Assembly: GCA_025526995.1 (NCBI GenBank)
Contig: JAHLKG010000007.1
Span: 558,001-622,000 of the forward strand
Length of the DNA: 64,000 bases
Direction: 5' to 3'
From: Powellomyces hirtus
Taxonomy: Eukaryota; Chytridiomycota; Chytridiomycetes; Spizellomycetales; Powellomycetaceae
Shown here piece after piece: positions 10,245 to 22,367 of this stretch. Within the stretch, counting starts at the first letter, position 1, and each line of letters opens with the position of its first letter. The position numbers and the translations under genes are program-made. The notes beneath the pieces were generated by a model that did not search any database, was not told the origin of the DNA, and worked only from the letters and a program-made list of their open reading frames with translations.

Positions 10245-12719
10245 TCACCCTTTCGGATCGTGTGTTTCAGATTGTGCGAGGCATTTGGTGAGTAGCTCTT
10301 TCAGTCTCATTCGATCTATCGGCTTTGTCAAATATTCGTCCATGCCGGCATCCAAGCATCGTTGTCGCTCCATATCGAGCACATTTGCTGTTGTGGCAAT
10401 GATTGGGATCCGATGACCCAGTTGCCGAATAGCTCGAGCGCTTGCGTAGCCGTCCATTACAGGCATGGATATATCCATTAGAACGGCGCTGAACTCGCCC
10501 ACAGAGAACCCACCACAGCCGTTGATTGCTTGGACGGCTTTTTCCCCATCTTCAACGCTGGCGCTGGGATAGCCGAGTTTGGCCAAGGTCCGTTCGGCTA
10601 CCTTGCGATTCACCGAGTTGTCATCTACAATCAGGATCTTCTGTTCGGTCGCGGCTTCGGGAATCACAATGGATACATGAGAAGGTTCGGGTAGTGTCTC
10701 CTTGATGCGGACGTATGGCACATAAGGTATCCAGAACTTGAACCTGGAGCCCTCGCCCAAGCTTGACTCAACTCCGATTTCACCGCCCAGGAGCGTCACT
10801 AGGCGTTTACTGATAGATAAACCCAACCCCGTTCCGCCGTACTTCCTCGACGTGCTCGAGTCTGCTTGAGTAAAAGGAGCAAAGAGGTCTTGCTGCGCAG
10901 GTATTAGGAATGTGTTTGGCCAGCAGTTTAACTGAAATGGGAGGGTTACCTTGGAGCTCATGCCGATCCCCGTATCCTCTACCTCAAACACGACTCGAGA
11001 TCCTAGATCAGGCGAGTCGCATGCGTTGAGTACTACTGACGCACGCACAATCACTTTGCCATGATGTGTGAATTTCAGCGCATCTAGAGACAATCGGATT
11101 CAGAGGCTGCCCATGTGTAAGATGAAGGAGCGTTGGGCAATTCTTCAGCTTACTTGACACCAGATTATTGAGGATCTGGCGTAGGCGTGATGGGTCTGTG
11201 ATGATGCACAAGTCTGGTGGCACAACGGTTATGAATTCTATATCGTTCTCCCGAATCTTGGTTGCAAACGCCGCGGAGAGATGTTGCAAAATAACGGTTA
11301 AATCTGTTGGCAGCTCTTCCTTTGTCATTTTTGCCGATTCAATCTTCTCAAAGTCGAGAACGTCGTTGACAATGGTCATCAGCAAGGATGTGCTCTCGCT
11401 AATCGTGGTGGCAAATGACGCCTGCTCTTCCGTTAGTCTTGTTTCCAGCAGAAACTCCGCATTTCCTTTGATGCCGTTCAAAGGCGTCCGAATTTCATGG
11501 CTGGATACGGAGATGTGTTGTTAGGAGGCGATACAGTGGTGTACGCACTTCTGACTCTCACAACCTCTCACCTCATCGTGCAGAAAAACGCAGACTTTAT
11601 TTGAGCGGCCTCCTTCGCAGCGGTCTCGCCAATTTTCGCTGCCGCTGCTTGACTCTCGGCTGCCATTCGGGCAGTGTTTTGTGTCTGGACCAATCGCAGT
11701 TGTCTCATGTAGATGATCGACATTGTTGGGATCAATAGCGAGAGTATGATGCCCATCACGAGGATGACAAAGGGCGTCAGTGGAGCACTGTACTTTCTTC
11801 CGCACGCGAACGTGAATTCGCCATTGGCAATCGTGAACGGAAAGGCTATTACAATGTCACTAGATTCAAATTCCGGATCCAACACCAAGCTCGAGTTGTT
11901 CAACGTGAGCGAGAACGAGACGTCTGGAGTTGCCGATTTGTCGACAATCATGACCTCATCCCGATAAAGGCCGCTAACGCCACCGAAAAACGCCCCGCTT
12001 TCATTATACCGAGGAATGAAGAAAAGAAAATGTCGATTTGTTCGGAACGGATCGAAAAAGGGTTGGGAGACAGTCAGATCACGTCGCATGTCTCCTGCCC
12101 TTACTACTGCCGCCGGTGCTTCGCCTTGGTAGTAGTCGATGCCAATCAGTTTGCGATTAGGATAAGAGTTGAGAATCACGAAGGCGTCGGGTCTGTCGGG
12201 ATCAATGATACCCATCTCCGCCGAAACTGGAGGTTGGATGGTGACATTATGTGCGGCAGCCCATGCGTGTGAGTCGCTTTTGTCGGGGAACAACCAAAAG
12301 TTGGATAAGGCCGTAATCTTCCAGTTGGCTTTAGTGACCAGCTGGGATGCGGTGTTGAACCAAACAGGGTTGGGAAGGTCAAGCGCCATGTTGTAACGAA
12401 CTGCTGCCTGATTAAGGGCCACAAGAATTGTCACCCCACCTAGTCGATAAAGAAGCAGAAACGAGGAAACTTAGAACGGTACCCGGGGCGATCAGAAAAT
12501 GACATGTCGCGTCTGGATTTTGAAATCCTGATCGACATATGGCCACCCACCCAGGAATTGCTGATACGTTTCAGTTTTCTTCCGATTGCAGAATCTGTTC
12601 AATGTATCCTCCGCAGCAATTCGACTAGATCCTCGAGTGAATGTGTACAGATACACGCTTCCAGCGACACCGGCCCACAAAATCAACAAGGACCCAAGCA
12701 CGGCCAGCCTTGTCGGCAT
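10245..12719 (-). CDS. CHASE-domain hybrid histidine kinase
   Basis: Membrane sensor kinase feeding a phosphorelay. Exons on the minus strand: 12719-12551, 12439-11572, 11500-11154, 11083-10950, 10892-10245; 721 residues. Order: N-terminal membrane anchor (about residues 5-25), extracytoplasmic CHASE-like sensor, second membrane segment (about 275-298, ending before YMRQLRLVQ), short coiled coil, HisKA with [10 protein letters not shown] (phospho-His), HATPase_c with [29 protein letters not shown] and GGTGLGLSI, and a C-terminal receiver with [18 protein letters not shown] (phospho-Asp) and LTKP. All catalytic residues are present. The intron at 12440-12550 was placed by phase only, so the start of the CHASE domain is less certain. 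Ligand unknown. It is the only two-component protein in the window; HPt and SSK1/SKN7-type partners are not here. Confidence 0.9.
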
Positions 12720-13975
12720 TTTCGGGATCTATGGTGAGCAGAGCTGAAAAATGCGAAATCCAGACGAAAGTTTGAGAGTGAAGTGGCCATAAACGTAAAA
12801 TGCAAAAAGTTCCAAGAGGGAGTTCCTCGGCATCATTGGATTTATGCGTAGTTTTTCGCCACCTATGGAAATGCTAGCCTGGAATCCATGGGGGCTCCAC
12901 TCCACGGAGTCCCTCTGAGTCCATGAAATGAGTTACCAGTAGCTGGGCGTGTAGGTACCAGAACAACATCATAATGCTGTGAATAGCAGCCTGCCGATCC
13001 TTCGGGAGAATAGATGGTCACGCACATACGCACTTACTCACACACACATGCAACAATAGCATCGTAATGATGATGAAATCTATCAAATGACACCCTGATA
13101 ATTTCGTGCAAAAGCTTCTGATTCCGGAATTATATGGTACAAAGCAAACTGACAGGACAAGCCGCCATATTCAGCCTCAAATACTGGTTCACTTTGTGAC
13201 ACGCAACCTGCAGGGATGCGACGATCAACATAACGTCCGAAGTTCTCATCGACAAGATTCACTGACGAACGGAACGTAACATGGAAGAGCGGAGTTGCTT
13301 ACATAATCGTTGACGTAACATTATTGACATTTGATAACATTCCTTCCAAGTTCCGCTCCTCGCGCGTCTCGCAGGGACGACGCCCTATTGATCGCCGACT
13401 GCCCACGCCCCCTTCCCAGTTGCTTTTTTCAGATTCAGCACCCTGTCTTTGCTACTCACGGAGAATCCACCGTTTTCCGATCCTTGCAGCTTCTCCGCCG
13501 CACGACTACGCCAAGGCTGCTCTTCCCTTCAGATCGTTTCCCTTCTGAAGCAGCTTGCCGTCTCGAATCGCTCCTTCAAAACACGCGTAGGGGTTGCTGT
13601 CAATCCTTCGCGTTTCCCAGTCTCGTCAATTTTGTCCAGTCTTGCGTGAGTATAGCTGGAGGATCTGATCGGATGCCTCGATTTAGAATTAGGGTGCTCC
13701 ACATAGTTGGAAATTTTTTCTCTTGCACAGGTTTTAAAAGGTTCTTTCCTATCCTTCGGCCACACTTCTAGACAAGCCAAATACTGTTGCACGGAGCTTA
13801 CGAAACAGGTCGTCGTTCCGCATCGCCGTGTTTGCTGTGCGAGAATCTGGCTTAGTGTGCAAACAAAAGAAGAAGGACTTTACAAAAGCGGACCTCAAAG
13901 AACCTAGCATTCAGCAACCCCTCTTACTGAAAGCTCATCGGGAGATCTCTACGCCTCGCCGTGCTGGTGCTTTAA
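12720..13975. promoter_or_regulatory. Divergent intergenic region between histidine kinase and PKA, with probable 5' UTR intron of PKA
   Basis: A 1256-bp region holding both promoters. The PKA-proximal third is pyrimidine-rich and has a good donor (GTGAGT, from 13646) and an acceptor (CTTGCACAG ending 13730), consistent with an 85-nt intron in the PKA leader. Upstream ATGs and short frames (for example 13331-13771) overlap the leader and could act as uORFs, but none resembles a protein. The rest shows no recognised element. Confidence 0.4.
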
Positions 13976-15708
13976 ATGTCATTCATCAAAAAACTCACAG
14001 GGTCGAACAGCAAGCCCAATTTATTCGGCAAAACCTCCGTATCTCCGTCCACACCTCCGACTGCGGACGGGGCCCCGTTGACAAAGGATCCCAGTTTGGT
14101 GAAGATAGAGTCTCCCGCTGCCCTCAAAAAAGAAACATCAAGCCCTGCATTGCCCGTATCTGCTCAGCCGCAGCAACAACCGCAGCAGCAGCAACAACCC
14201 CAACAGCAACCGCAGCAGCCGCAGCAACAGCCGCAGCCTGTTGCCAACATGGACTTAGGATACCAAAGAAATGACGGTTTGGCACCTATGGAGGTCGATT
14301 CGCCCAAAAAGGTAGGAATTTCGTTCAATGCACTTGCGTTGATATGAATTTAGAGCATACCTACGGGAAAATTTGGCGAGTGAGGAAGGGTCTGATATTC
14401 TATTCTCATTCCTACGATCGCGCTTTGCAGCAAAATTGGGAACAAACCAACATTGCCAGCCCACCTGCAGCCATTACGCGGCCGCCTCCTCCAGTTGCCT
14501 CGGCAGTAGCATCTCAACCGGCGGGTGGAGCTACCCACCTCCCGGCAGTCCCCGGGGCTATGGCAGCAGGAGGCAAGGGCGGCGCTCGTCAAAAATTTTC
14601 ATTGGCGGATTTCCAGTTGGACCGTACTTTGGGCACGGGATCTTTTGGACGAGTGCATCTCGTGCGTCTCCGGTCGACTGGGAAATACTACGCCATGAAA
14701 GTTCTCAAAAAGACCGAGATTGTGAAAATGAAACAGGTCGAGCATACTGTCAACGAGAAGAACATTCTCGAGATGCTCGATTTCCCCTTCCTGGTCAGCA
14801 TGCTTGGCACTTTCCAGGACTATGCAAATTTATACTTTGTCATGGAATATGTTCAGGGCGGTGAACTCTTTTCTTACTTGAGAAGATGCGGGGTGAGTTC
14901 TGCGGTGGATAACCTGAGCTGTGTTGTCCAGAATTCACTCCGATATCACGAAACACAACTGACTGGTTGTTTTGTGCCTCCCAGCGGTTCCCAAACCATG
15001 TTGCGCGTTTTTACGCAGCGCAGGTAGTGATGGCGTTCGAGCATCTCCACTCGAAGGACATTATCTACCGGGATTTGAAACCCGAAAATTTGTTGATTGA
15101 TGCCAAAGGCAACATCAAGATCACCGATTTTGGATTCGCAAAGCATGTCCCCGATGTCACCTGGACCCTTTGCGGAACACCCGACTATCTGGCACCAGAG
15201 ATCATTCAATCCAGAGGTTACGGACGTGCGGTGGACTGGTGGGCTTTGGGAGTGCTGATTTATGAGGTGGGTCACCATGTGATTGGGGTAGAGAAGTTGG
15301 TTCAAACAGGGAACTCAAGCATTTTCGGGAAAATTGTAGATGCTGGCTGGTCATCCACCCTTCTACGATGAAGACCATTTCAAGCTGTACGAAAAGATCT
15401 TGGCATGCAAGCCCAAGTTCCCGACGCACTTTGACCCAGCGGCCAAAGACCTTGTCAAACGGCTGCTGTCAGCGGATCTTACAAAGCGGTACGGAAATCT
15501 GAAAGGCGGAGTCAACGACATCAAGAAACACAAATGGTTTGCTGGTGTCGACTGGGAGAAGCTCAAGGCGCTCCACATCCAGGCGCCCTATGCCCCACCT
15601 GTCAAGGGCGAAGGCGACACGAGCAACTTTGACCCTTACCCGGAGGATCACGAACCGTATGGTATCGTGTGCGCTGATCCCTATAGGGAAAAGTTCAGAG
15701 ACTTTTGA
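13976..15708 (+). CDS. cAMP-dependent protein kinase catalytic subunit
   Basis: AGC-family Ser/Thr kinase released from its regulatory subunit by cAMP. Exons 13976-14311, 14431-14892, 14985-15266 and 15340-15708 give 482 residues. A long low-complexity N terminus (polyGln about residues 63-87, later Pro/Ala/Gly-rich) precedes the kinase: [18 protein letters not shown] (Gly loop), YYAMKVLKK (catalytic Lys), [19 protein letters not shown], activation loop [14 protein letters not shown] with the PDK1-site Thr, and [12 protein letters not shown]. The C-terminal AGC tail ends YREKFRDF, matching the terminal FxxF pocket ligand of PKA. The N-terminal extension is much longer than in animals, as is usual in fungi. 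Confidence 0.96.
14163..14237 (+). repeat. CAG/CAA-rich tract encoding polyGln in PKA
   Basis: Interrupted CAG/CAA/CCG repeats coding Gln with occasional Pro in the disordered PKA N terminus. Such tracts vary in length between strains. Confidence 0.8.
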
Positions 15709-16268
15709 TCACCCGCGATGAATGAGGGCGAACGAGGAGGAGGATTCGGCGGTTACTCTGTTTTAATCTCTCGATTGTACTCGTGGAAATAAGGATTTAT
15801 TTCTTCTTCTTTTTCGGTGCAAACATGGATCTACTGGCTCTTTGTGCGCATTCGGCCGCCTATCATTGATGCCTTTTTCCCATCAGTGACATTTACAGCA
15901 CGTTGACACGACCGACAAAATCGTTCATGGGGCAGCGGAGTGCCTTGACCTGGAAGTGTACTAGATGTGGGATAACGCTGACGTGAGCGGCAAACGCGGC
16001 AATCAGGGGGACGCACGTGCTTATGAAATGAGAAAGAGAAGCGTGCTCACAAGGTGCACAATTGCACATGGCATCCGGCATCTCCGGCCCTTCTGTCTAG
16101 CCAGCGTTATTATGAAACTCGCATCATTCGCTTTTGATTGGCTGCAAACCCTCTAGCAAACGTCGGGTGATACATTGCAGGTATCCTGAACGAGTTCGGG
16201 CATGCAGATTCGAGCCGGAATCTAACCATGAACAGGTAAAGCAGTTGCGGACACCTGTTAAAAGACAC

Positions 16269-16304
16269 GCACTAGAACCGGCACTAGAGCCGGCACTAGA
16301 ACCG
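16269..16304. repeat. Three tandem copies of a 12-bp unit
   Basis: The unit GCACTAGAACCG is present three times in direct succession; the middle copy differs by one base (GAGCCG). It lies about 1.25 kb upstream of the bHLH start codon. It may be a cluster of binding sites or a simple minisatellite. Confidence 0.8.
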
Positions 16305-17402
16305 GGGTAATTCTCACCCCCTTGATATTGACCGCTCCTTGTGAGTTCCCATGATCCAGGGTAATGATAACATTAGATACATGTTTCATTAGGACTCTTA
16401 ATCGCAAACCGCAGCCCATTAATCATTGACCCGTGCGGTTGGAGTGGTGTGGCGCAAGTAGGCACGAGGGGACACCTTGGTCCCTGAGACTTCTTGCTTG
16501 CTTTTTTATCGTCATGTTTGGTCTAGAGCACGCAAAAGACCGGGCGGGGTGAAAACGAAGCATTCGGGTGTTTGTGGGCGGGGTTGTTTCCCGAAACCCG
16601 AGCTAAACGGTTGATCCCGGGAGCTCGGATTAATAGATATCGATTTGCTGATCGATCATCGATTCCACAAAGAGACCGAAAGACAGGACCCATGAAAAAC
16701 AAAGAAAAAAAAAAGACGGAGGCGACAATCGCAATCAAAGCAACCATCTGCATCATCGTGATGAGAGAGTCACAGAGACTGACTTAGGCTACCATCATCA
16801 GCCCGTGCGTGACTGCCAAGGTCCAGTAACCACAGCCTCGTTCCTTTCTCCTGTGTGACAATTGACCATTGTGATTCCGAGTCATTCCTTCGCTTTGCTC
16901 TGGGCCAATCGGACACCGTCGTGGGAGACATTTTCTTCCATTATCGACCTTTATCCGTGTTCCTTATCGCGTGCCCATCCCTCACGGTGTCACTCCATCA
17001 CACCCGTGCCGCAATCCTAATGAATGATCGCTCGTCCACCACCACCCACCGCCCCCACCACTCCACGTGCTCGATCGTGTCAAACTTCGCACATGCCAAA
17101 ATGTTACATCCCTTGGGTCCGCGGATGAAGATATCGTATGGGAGACTCTTTTTTTTTTTTCCACAATGATTGTGCTGTTCCGCAATCGGCCGTACGAGCA
17201 CCCGCGTCCCCGCCCTTATCCCATAATCCCATTCATCAATCCCAAACAAAGCGTGCGCGCGAACGAAAAGCACGCGCTATTCGCCAAAGACATCTCCGAT
17301 GATGGTATCGCTCCATATCTACTCGCTATCACGCTCGTGCATTTTCTTGCGACGTGCGCACGCGAGCGAACTCAGACAACAATGCAATCACTCTCCCTTT
17401 GT

Positions 17403-17408
17403 TATAAA
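17403..17408 (+). promoter_or_regulatory. TATA box of the bHLH gene
   Basis: TATAAA 144 bp upstream of the ATG, followed by a pyrimidine-rich stretch in which transcription could start about 30 bp downstream. The predicted leader ends in a CA-rich tract. Confidence 0.5.
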
Positions 17409-17501
17409 GACCCTGTCACTCCGCACCCCCGCTTTCCTTTTCTTCCCATCTTTCCATTGTCAAACATTAATTCCGTAGTGCGCTCCCCAGTAATTACTCC
17501 T

Positions 17502-17551
17502 GCACACAAATACTAACACACACGCACACAACACACACAAACACACACACA
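17502..17551 (+). repeat. CA-rich tract in the bHLH 5' leader
   Basis: Imperfect CA dinucleotide/CACAA runs reach directly to the ATG at 17552. It gives an unstructured, G-poor leader. Confidence 0.7.
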
Positions 17552-18400
17552 ATGCTCTCTCTCGACTCTGCTTCACCAATGGATTCCTTCGCTTCATACC
17601 AGCCACGCAGCCATTACGCATTGCCGGCACCACACCACATGCTTCCGCAGCACGCGCAGCAGCTTCACGTTCTTCCGCCAATGTCCGCGGTCCTCGTCTC
17701 GCCACCTTCTCAGCGCTCGGCGTCGTCCGCCGGCTTGCCTCCCTTGTCATACTCGCACGCTGACGTTCACGGCCATGTGCTCCCTCCGCCATACCCGGCG
17801 CACTTCATCAAGCAAGAACCAATGTCGCCGCCGTCCCCGGAGCATCGACACAAGGATCACGCTACAGCCGCAAAGCTTCACCGAGACCACCTTCGCAAAG
17901 TCTCACATTCAGCCATTGAGCGCCGCCGCCGAGAACGCATCAACGACAAGATTATGCAACTGAAGAGTCTGGTGCCATCGTGCGCCAACCAGGAGAATCT
18001 TCACAAGCTGTCGATCCTCCAAAATGCCATCGAGTACATCCACACTCTCAAGGCTCAGCTTGAAGAGCAACAAGAACAGCGTTCGTCTCCGCGCACCCAG
18101 GCCCAGTCTCTGAGCTCTCATCACCAGCACTCATCGCCGCCTCAAGCTCCTCACCCATACGACCAGCGCCGCCCAAGTGCGTGCCTCCTCCCGTCTCCTG
18201 TCTCGTTCTCCACACGACAGTCACCATCACACTCTGTCCCATGCTCGCCATCAAGCAACTCTGAGGGCGACTTTGATGAGCACGCCGGAGCTCACGAGCT
18301 TTTGATGCTAGCTGGCCAACGAAGGATGATACCAAGCCCCGAGCCATCGGAGCCAAAGCACTCGGCGCCCAAGATGAGCGTTGGAAGCCTTCTGTGCTGA
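17552..18400 (+). CDS. bHLH transcription factor
   Basis: Intronless gene for a 282-residue nuclear DNA-binding protein. A Pro/Ser/His-rich N terminus is followed by a basic helix-loop-helix around residues 115-170: the basic region SHSAIERRRRERIN has the His/Glu/Arg set that reads CANNTG E-boxes and specifies CACGTG-type cores, then KIMQLKSLVPSC, a loop, and the second helix KLSILQNAIEYIHTLKAQL running into a short leucine/glutamine coiled coil. The C terminus is Ser/Pro/Gln-rich. The domain resembles fungal Esc1/Ino4-like factors; target genes cannot be told from the sequence. A TATA box and a long upstream region precede it. Confidence 0.92.
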   Translation: MLSLDSASPMDSFASYQPRSHYALPAPHHMLPQHAQQLHVLPPMSAVLVSPPSQRSASSAGLPPLSYSHADVHGHVLPPPYPAHFIKQEPMSPPSPEHRHKDHATAAKLHRDHLRKVSHSAIERRRRERINDKIMQLKSLVPSCANQENLHKLSILQNAIEYIHTLKAQLEEQQEQRSSPRTQAQSLSSHHQHSSPPQAPHPYDQRRPSACLLPSPVSFSTRQSPSHSVPCSPSSNSEGDFDEHAGAHELLMLAGQRRMIPSPEPSEPKHSAPKMSVGSLLC

Positions 18401-19015
18401 TAGGCTCTTGCCCGTTCAACTATCTTCAGGATCGATGGATGCTTGCATGTCCCATATACCCCTTGTCGTGATCTTATCTTAATTGACCGGACATGCCATC
18501 AACGGAACATTTGTGCTCTTGTTGGGGACCGCTGGAGAAGCTTTTGGTGTGATGGTTCTTGTAGAATATTTTTTTTGCTTTCTGGCCTTCTGGTGCTCCC
18601 ATTTAGGAAGCTAGCTGTTTAAGCGCCCTGTACATAAATATCATATTTTTCGACGTTGCTTCTGAGTGTGCTGGGTGGTTGCTGAAATACCAGACTGCGG
18701 CGATCGATGCGTTCATCGATTGTCGCTACTTACATATGGTGATTCTTGCATATGGACGCAGTTTTTTTGTGTGTGGGAAGTTGGGAACCTCCGATCGAGT
18801 TGCCACGCAAGCACCGATTGAGGTAACGGACGTACGATGTGGTGGACGTATCGTTCCCAAGAATTGTTCTAAACACGCTCGCCACTGCTCCACCAGAACC
18901 ACCGGAACGCCGAAGCTACTGGCATCTATATAACGCTAACAATATCCTCAGGCACATATCCAACGACGCAGCCCAACCCTTTCAATCTTGCCAGCATCAG
19001 CATATCCCCTCCGCA
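18401..19015. promoter_or_regulatory. Intergenic region with TATA box of the Zn2Cys6 gene
   Basis: Holds the bHLH 3' UTR and the promoter of the next gene. TATATAA at 18927-18933 lies 83-89 bp upstream of the ATG at 19016, a plausible core promoter with a short leader. No other element recognised. Confidence 0.5.
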
Positions 19016-22000
19016 ATGGCGTCTCACCAGCCACAAGGCCACTTTGCTGGTAATGGACACGGTCTGTCTGGCGACGATCTATCCACCCACGACCGCGACG
19101 AAGACGACCACCATGACCATGAGGATGACGACGACGACGAGGATGACCGAGAGGACGGGTTCGAGGATGGACCGGCAGGAATTAAGCGCAAGAGGGTCAC
19201 TCAAGCTTGTGATGCTTGCAACAAAAAGGTAATTGTCAGTGAAGGCACGTGCTTGGGCCTACTGCACGGGAACGACGCAAACGGCGTTGGTCGCAACCAA
19301 GTGGAATGTACGCAAGGCGAGGAAGCCTCAAGGTCGATGATAGAAGATGGCTGAAAGTGGATATTCGTTGCCAAACAAAAGGGAGGAAGGCCTGACCACA
19401 ATTCGGCAGTCAAGTACAATGGAAATCGCGAGTGATATTCGTCATGACGTCAAACTCGACACTGGAAGATGATATCCTTCTTTCCAAACTCGACACTGGA
19501 AGATGATATCCTGCTTGGAAAGAGAAGCTATATGTCTTGTGAAATGTCAACGGTACTGCAATTTGACCGTGCGACTTGTCTTCCTTCAGAAAGTGAAATG
19601 CGACGGCCAGAAGCCACAATGCGGAAACTGCGTGCGAGGCTGCACAACATGTTCTTATTCCCGAGGGGCAAAGAAACGAGGCCCACGAGCCGGGTACATC
19701 GAATCTCTTGAAAACCGTCTTAAGGAGATGGAGGCTCTGCTAAAGCCCTCCAATGGGGCGGATGGACCTTCAGATACCATGGATGATATAGGATGGTCCA
19801 TGTCGGCCGATTCGCCACCGCCAAGTGCCAACAATCCGTATAACATCCGACCGGGAGATCCTATGGCGACCGATAACAGCAATGACATGGATGGCAGTGG
19901 GGCATCCCACACCAGTCCCACCAACTTATCCGGCGGCTCATTCCCTTACAGCCATCTGATGAACCTGAGCATGTCCAATGCCCCTAATCTGCAACATCAA
20001 CAACAGAATCAAAACTACATTCCACCGGAGGCAACGAAGGAGCTGATTGAGCTTTTCTTCCTCTATATATCACCCATATTACCCTTAGTTCACAAGCCGA
20101 CCTTTTACGCCAACATGTCCAGTCATTCCCCTCTCATGCTAAACTCTATCTATGCCCTTGCCGCGCGATTTTCCAACCACCCTTCGATTCGGACAGATAG
20201 CGTCTATAGCGCCGGAGATGTCTTTTACATAAAAGCCCGAGAAATGGTTGACCACTACATGGACGTGCCAAATGCCTCAACCGTCAGTGCGCTGCTAATC
20301 TTAGCAAACTATGCAGCAGAGAGCGGTAGAGGTATGTCAGGTTCTTGTGACACTACCTCAGAATGTTGCCCATCTCAAATACTGAACTTGCATGGTGTTT
20401 TAGGATCTGCCGCATGGATGTACTCTGGCATGGCCATTAGGATGGCCCAGGAGCTAAAACTCAACGTCGAACCAGATCTCGAAGATACATTTGCTGGAGG
20501 ATCTCGTATGACATGGCTGGAAAAAGAGTCGAGACGCAGGCTCTGGTGGAATTGCTTTGTTCTCGATCGCTATGCCGGCGCGGCCGCTGATCGCTCCATG
20601 ATTATCAACGAAAAGGATTGCAAGGTGTATCTCCCGGCGACTGAGCTAGACTGGGAAAACGAGACAGGACCGGGCGCCGTTGCCTGTGGCTTACCCCCAA
20701 ATGATACGTATCAGATTGCCGTGCTTACATCAACAAATACGTTCACGCCGGGGATGCCATCACAGAGCCCTTACGGATATTTCGTGCTGCTGGTCAAGAT
20801 TTTTGGGAAGATCCTCGAGTACTCGAATGTCCTGAAATCAACGCAGCGCACCAATGTCACACCCGCTCTCACACCGGATGCTGATTACCAGCTCACAGTC
20901 TTGGATGCCTCTCTTCGCGACTGGTTCTCGTCTTTACCAGATCACATGCACAACTTTGGTTCTGAAAACGCTACCGGAGGCGCCGCAGGTCCAATGCCAT
21001 CATGGCCTACCGCTTACCTCCACATATTCTACCATCTCTGTGTGATCATGCTCCACCGGCCAAAGATGATGATTGGAGTTCGAGATCCACAGGATGCAGG
21101 AGCGCCTCCGGAGCTCTTGCAGAATCCGGCTTTCGTCGTGTGTCTGTCGAGCGCGAACGCCATTGCAAAAGTCATTGGCATCGTTTCGGAAACCAACCCT
21201 CACTTTCTACACATCTCCCCCTTTGTGGGATTCTGTATCTTCCAAAGTGGACTTGTACATCTCCTGGCCTCGCAGCTGGGTGGCCGCTCTAACTATACCT
21301 CCCCGGGCACCACAAAGTCGCGACAATGGACCGATTCACAGCTGTCGACGGTGAGATCCCAGGCGGAACACAACGTCACTGCACATCTCGCCGCGCTGCA
21401 AGGAGTCAGCCGGTTTTGGTACATGCCTTCGCGTCTTCACTCCATGTTGAAAAATCTAGCGGAGGGAAGCCGCGTTGACGTCGTCACTCGCGCGATCCTC
21501 GGCGTTACAAATCATCATGTCAGCGATCAGTCCTGGGTTGCTCTGAAAGAGCGATACCCAGTCGATCAGCTGACCACCGCTGGCATCTCCTCCCTGTCCC
21601 CCGCCTCGGCGCCGTCGCCGATGCCTCCACCAGCAACTAGCTCTCCTGCCTCCCATCTCAGCGGAAAGCATTCCCAACAACAACAGCAGCAGCAAACGAA
21701 ACAGAAACAGCAGCAGCAGCAGCAAAAGCGAACCAGCATGTCCGCCAATCTGATTCAATCAGCCATTCAGCAGTCCACTCAACACTACACATTCCCCAAT
21801 GCCAATGCCACAGACCCCATAGGGTCCATGTCGATGGCCTCAACAAGTCGTGGTATGCAGCCGCAACCGGCGCCGTCCTACGCGCAGTTGGATGCCTCTC
21901 CCCAACTGCAAGCCCAGCAGCAATTCTTGCAGCACAATCGCGCTACGCCACTCGGCAGGATGTTTGCCTCCGGAGAGTACACCTATGTCGACCCACCGCA

Positions 22001-22367
22001 AACACCACAACAGCCGTCCTGGGCCGCGTCTGCCCTCGCCACCAACATGCAGACCGGCATCGCTGACCAGCAAGCACCCCAGCCGTCAACCTATATCCGC
22101 AACCATTCCACTCCGCACACCTACTCGTCACATCAGCTCCAGCAACAGCCGCCATTGATGTTCCAGCAACAGCAACAGCAACAGCCGCAGGCTGGTCTGG
22201 CATTCCCACTGGGATATGACGGCCTGTCGCAACAGTTTACGATGCAGCCACAGCCGCCGCCTCAACAACAGGAGCAACAGCAACAACATCAGCTCCATGC
22301 GCGGCAACAGCCGGCTACGTCTCGGCCCACGCCAGGGATGTCTGGAGGTGCGCGGCCACCGTGGTGA
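19016..22367 (+). CDS. Zn2Cys6 fungal transcription factor
   Basis: Fungal binuclear-cluster regulator, 972 residues from exons 19016-19228, 19590-20331 and 20404-22367. A very acidic His/Asp N terminus precedes the zinc cluster, which is split by intron 1: spliced it reads ACDACNKKKVKC, then CGNC and C spaced CX2CX6CX6CX2CX6C. A basic linker (KKRGPRAGY) and short coiled coil follow. The middle is the fungal-specific regulatory domain (about residues 170-600), with LFFLYISPILPLVHKPTF and ESRRRLWWNCFVLDRY. The last 250 residues are low-complexity Gln/Pro/Ser, including long polyGln, typical of activation regions. The second intron (72 nt) is in frame and open, so read-through would add 24 residues. 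Pathway not recognisable. Confidence 0.92.
19451..19512. repeat. Tandem duplication inside intron 1 of the Zn2Cys6 gene
   Basis: A 28-bp sequence starting CAAACTCGACACTGG occurs at 19451-19478 and again, identical, at 19485-19512 (34-bp period). It lies about 80 bp before the acceptor, in the branch-point region of an unusually long (361-nt) intron that interrupts the zinc cluster. Confidence 0.85.
21674..21730 (+). repeat. CAG/CAA tract encoding polyGln in the Zn2Cys6 factor
   Basis: Two CAG/CAA runs separated by a short Lys-containing segment, followed by further Gln-rich clusters near 22160-22300. Likely length-polymorphic. Confidence 0.75.

Larger units (their letters stand above)
15709..17551. 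promoter_or_regulatory. Long intergenic region upstream of the bHLH gene
   Basis: The largest gene-free stretch (1.84 kb), between two plus-strand genes. It holds the PKA 3' UTR, a 12-bp triple repeat at 16269-16304, overlapping ATCGAT-type palindromes around 16638-16664, a T-run near 17151-17161, and the bHLH core promoter with TATAAA at 17403-17408. No frame in it resembles a protein and no RNA gene was recognised. Its size suits a heavily regulated transcription-factor gene. Confidence 0.5.

Noticed and set aside
16196..16230. tRNA T-arm-like hairpin (AGATTCGAGCCGGAATCT)
   Set aside because: Loop is 8 nt and no acceptor, D or anticodon arm can be built around it.
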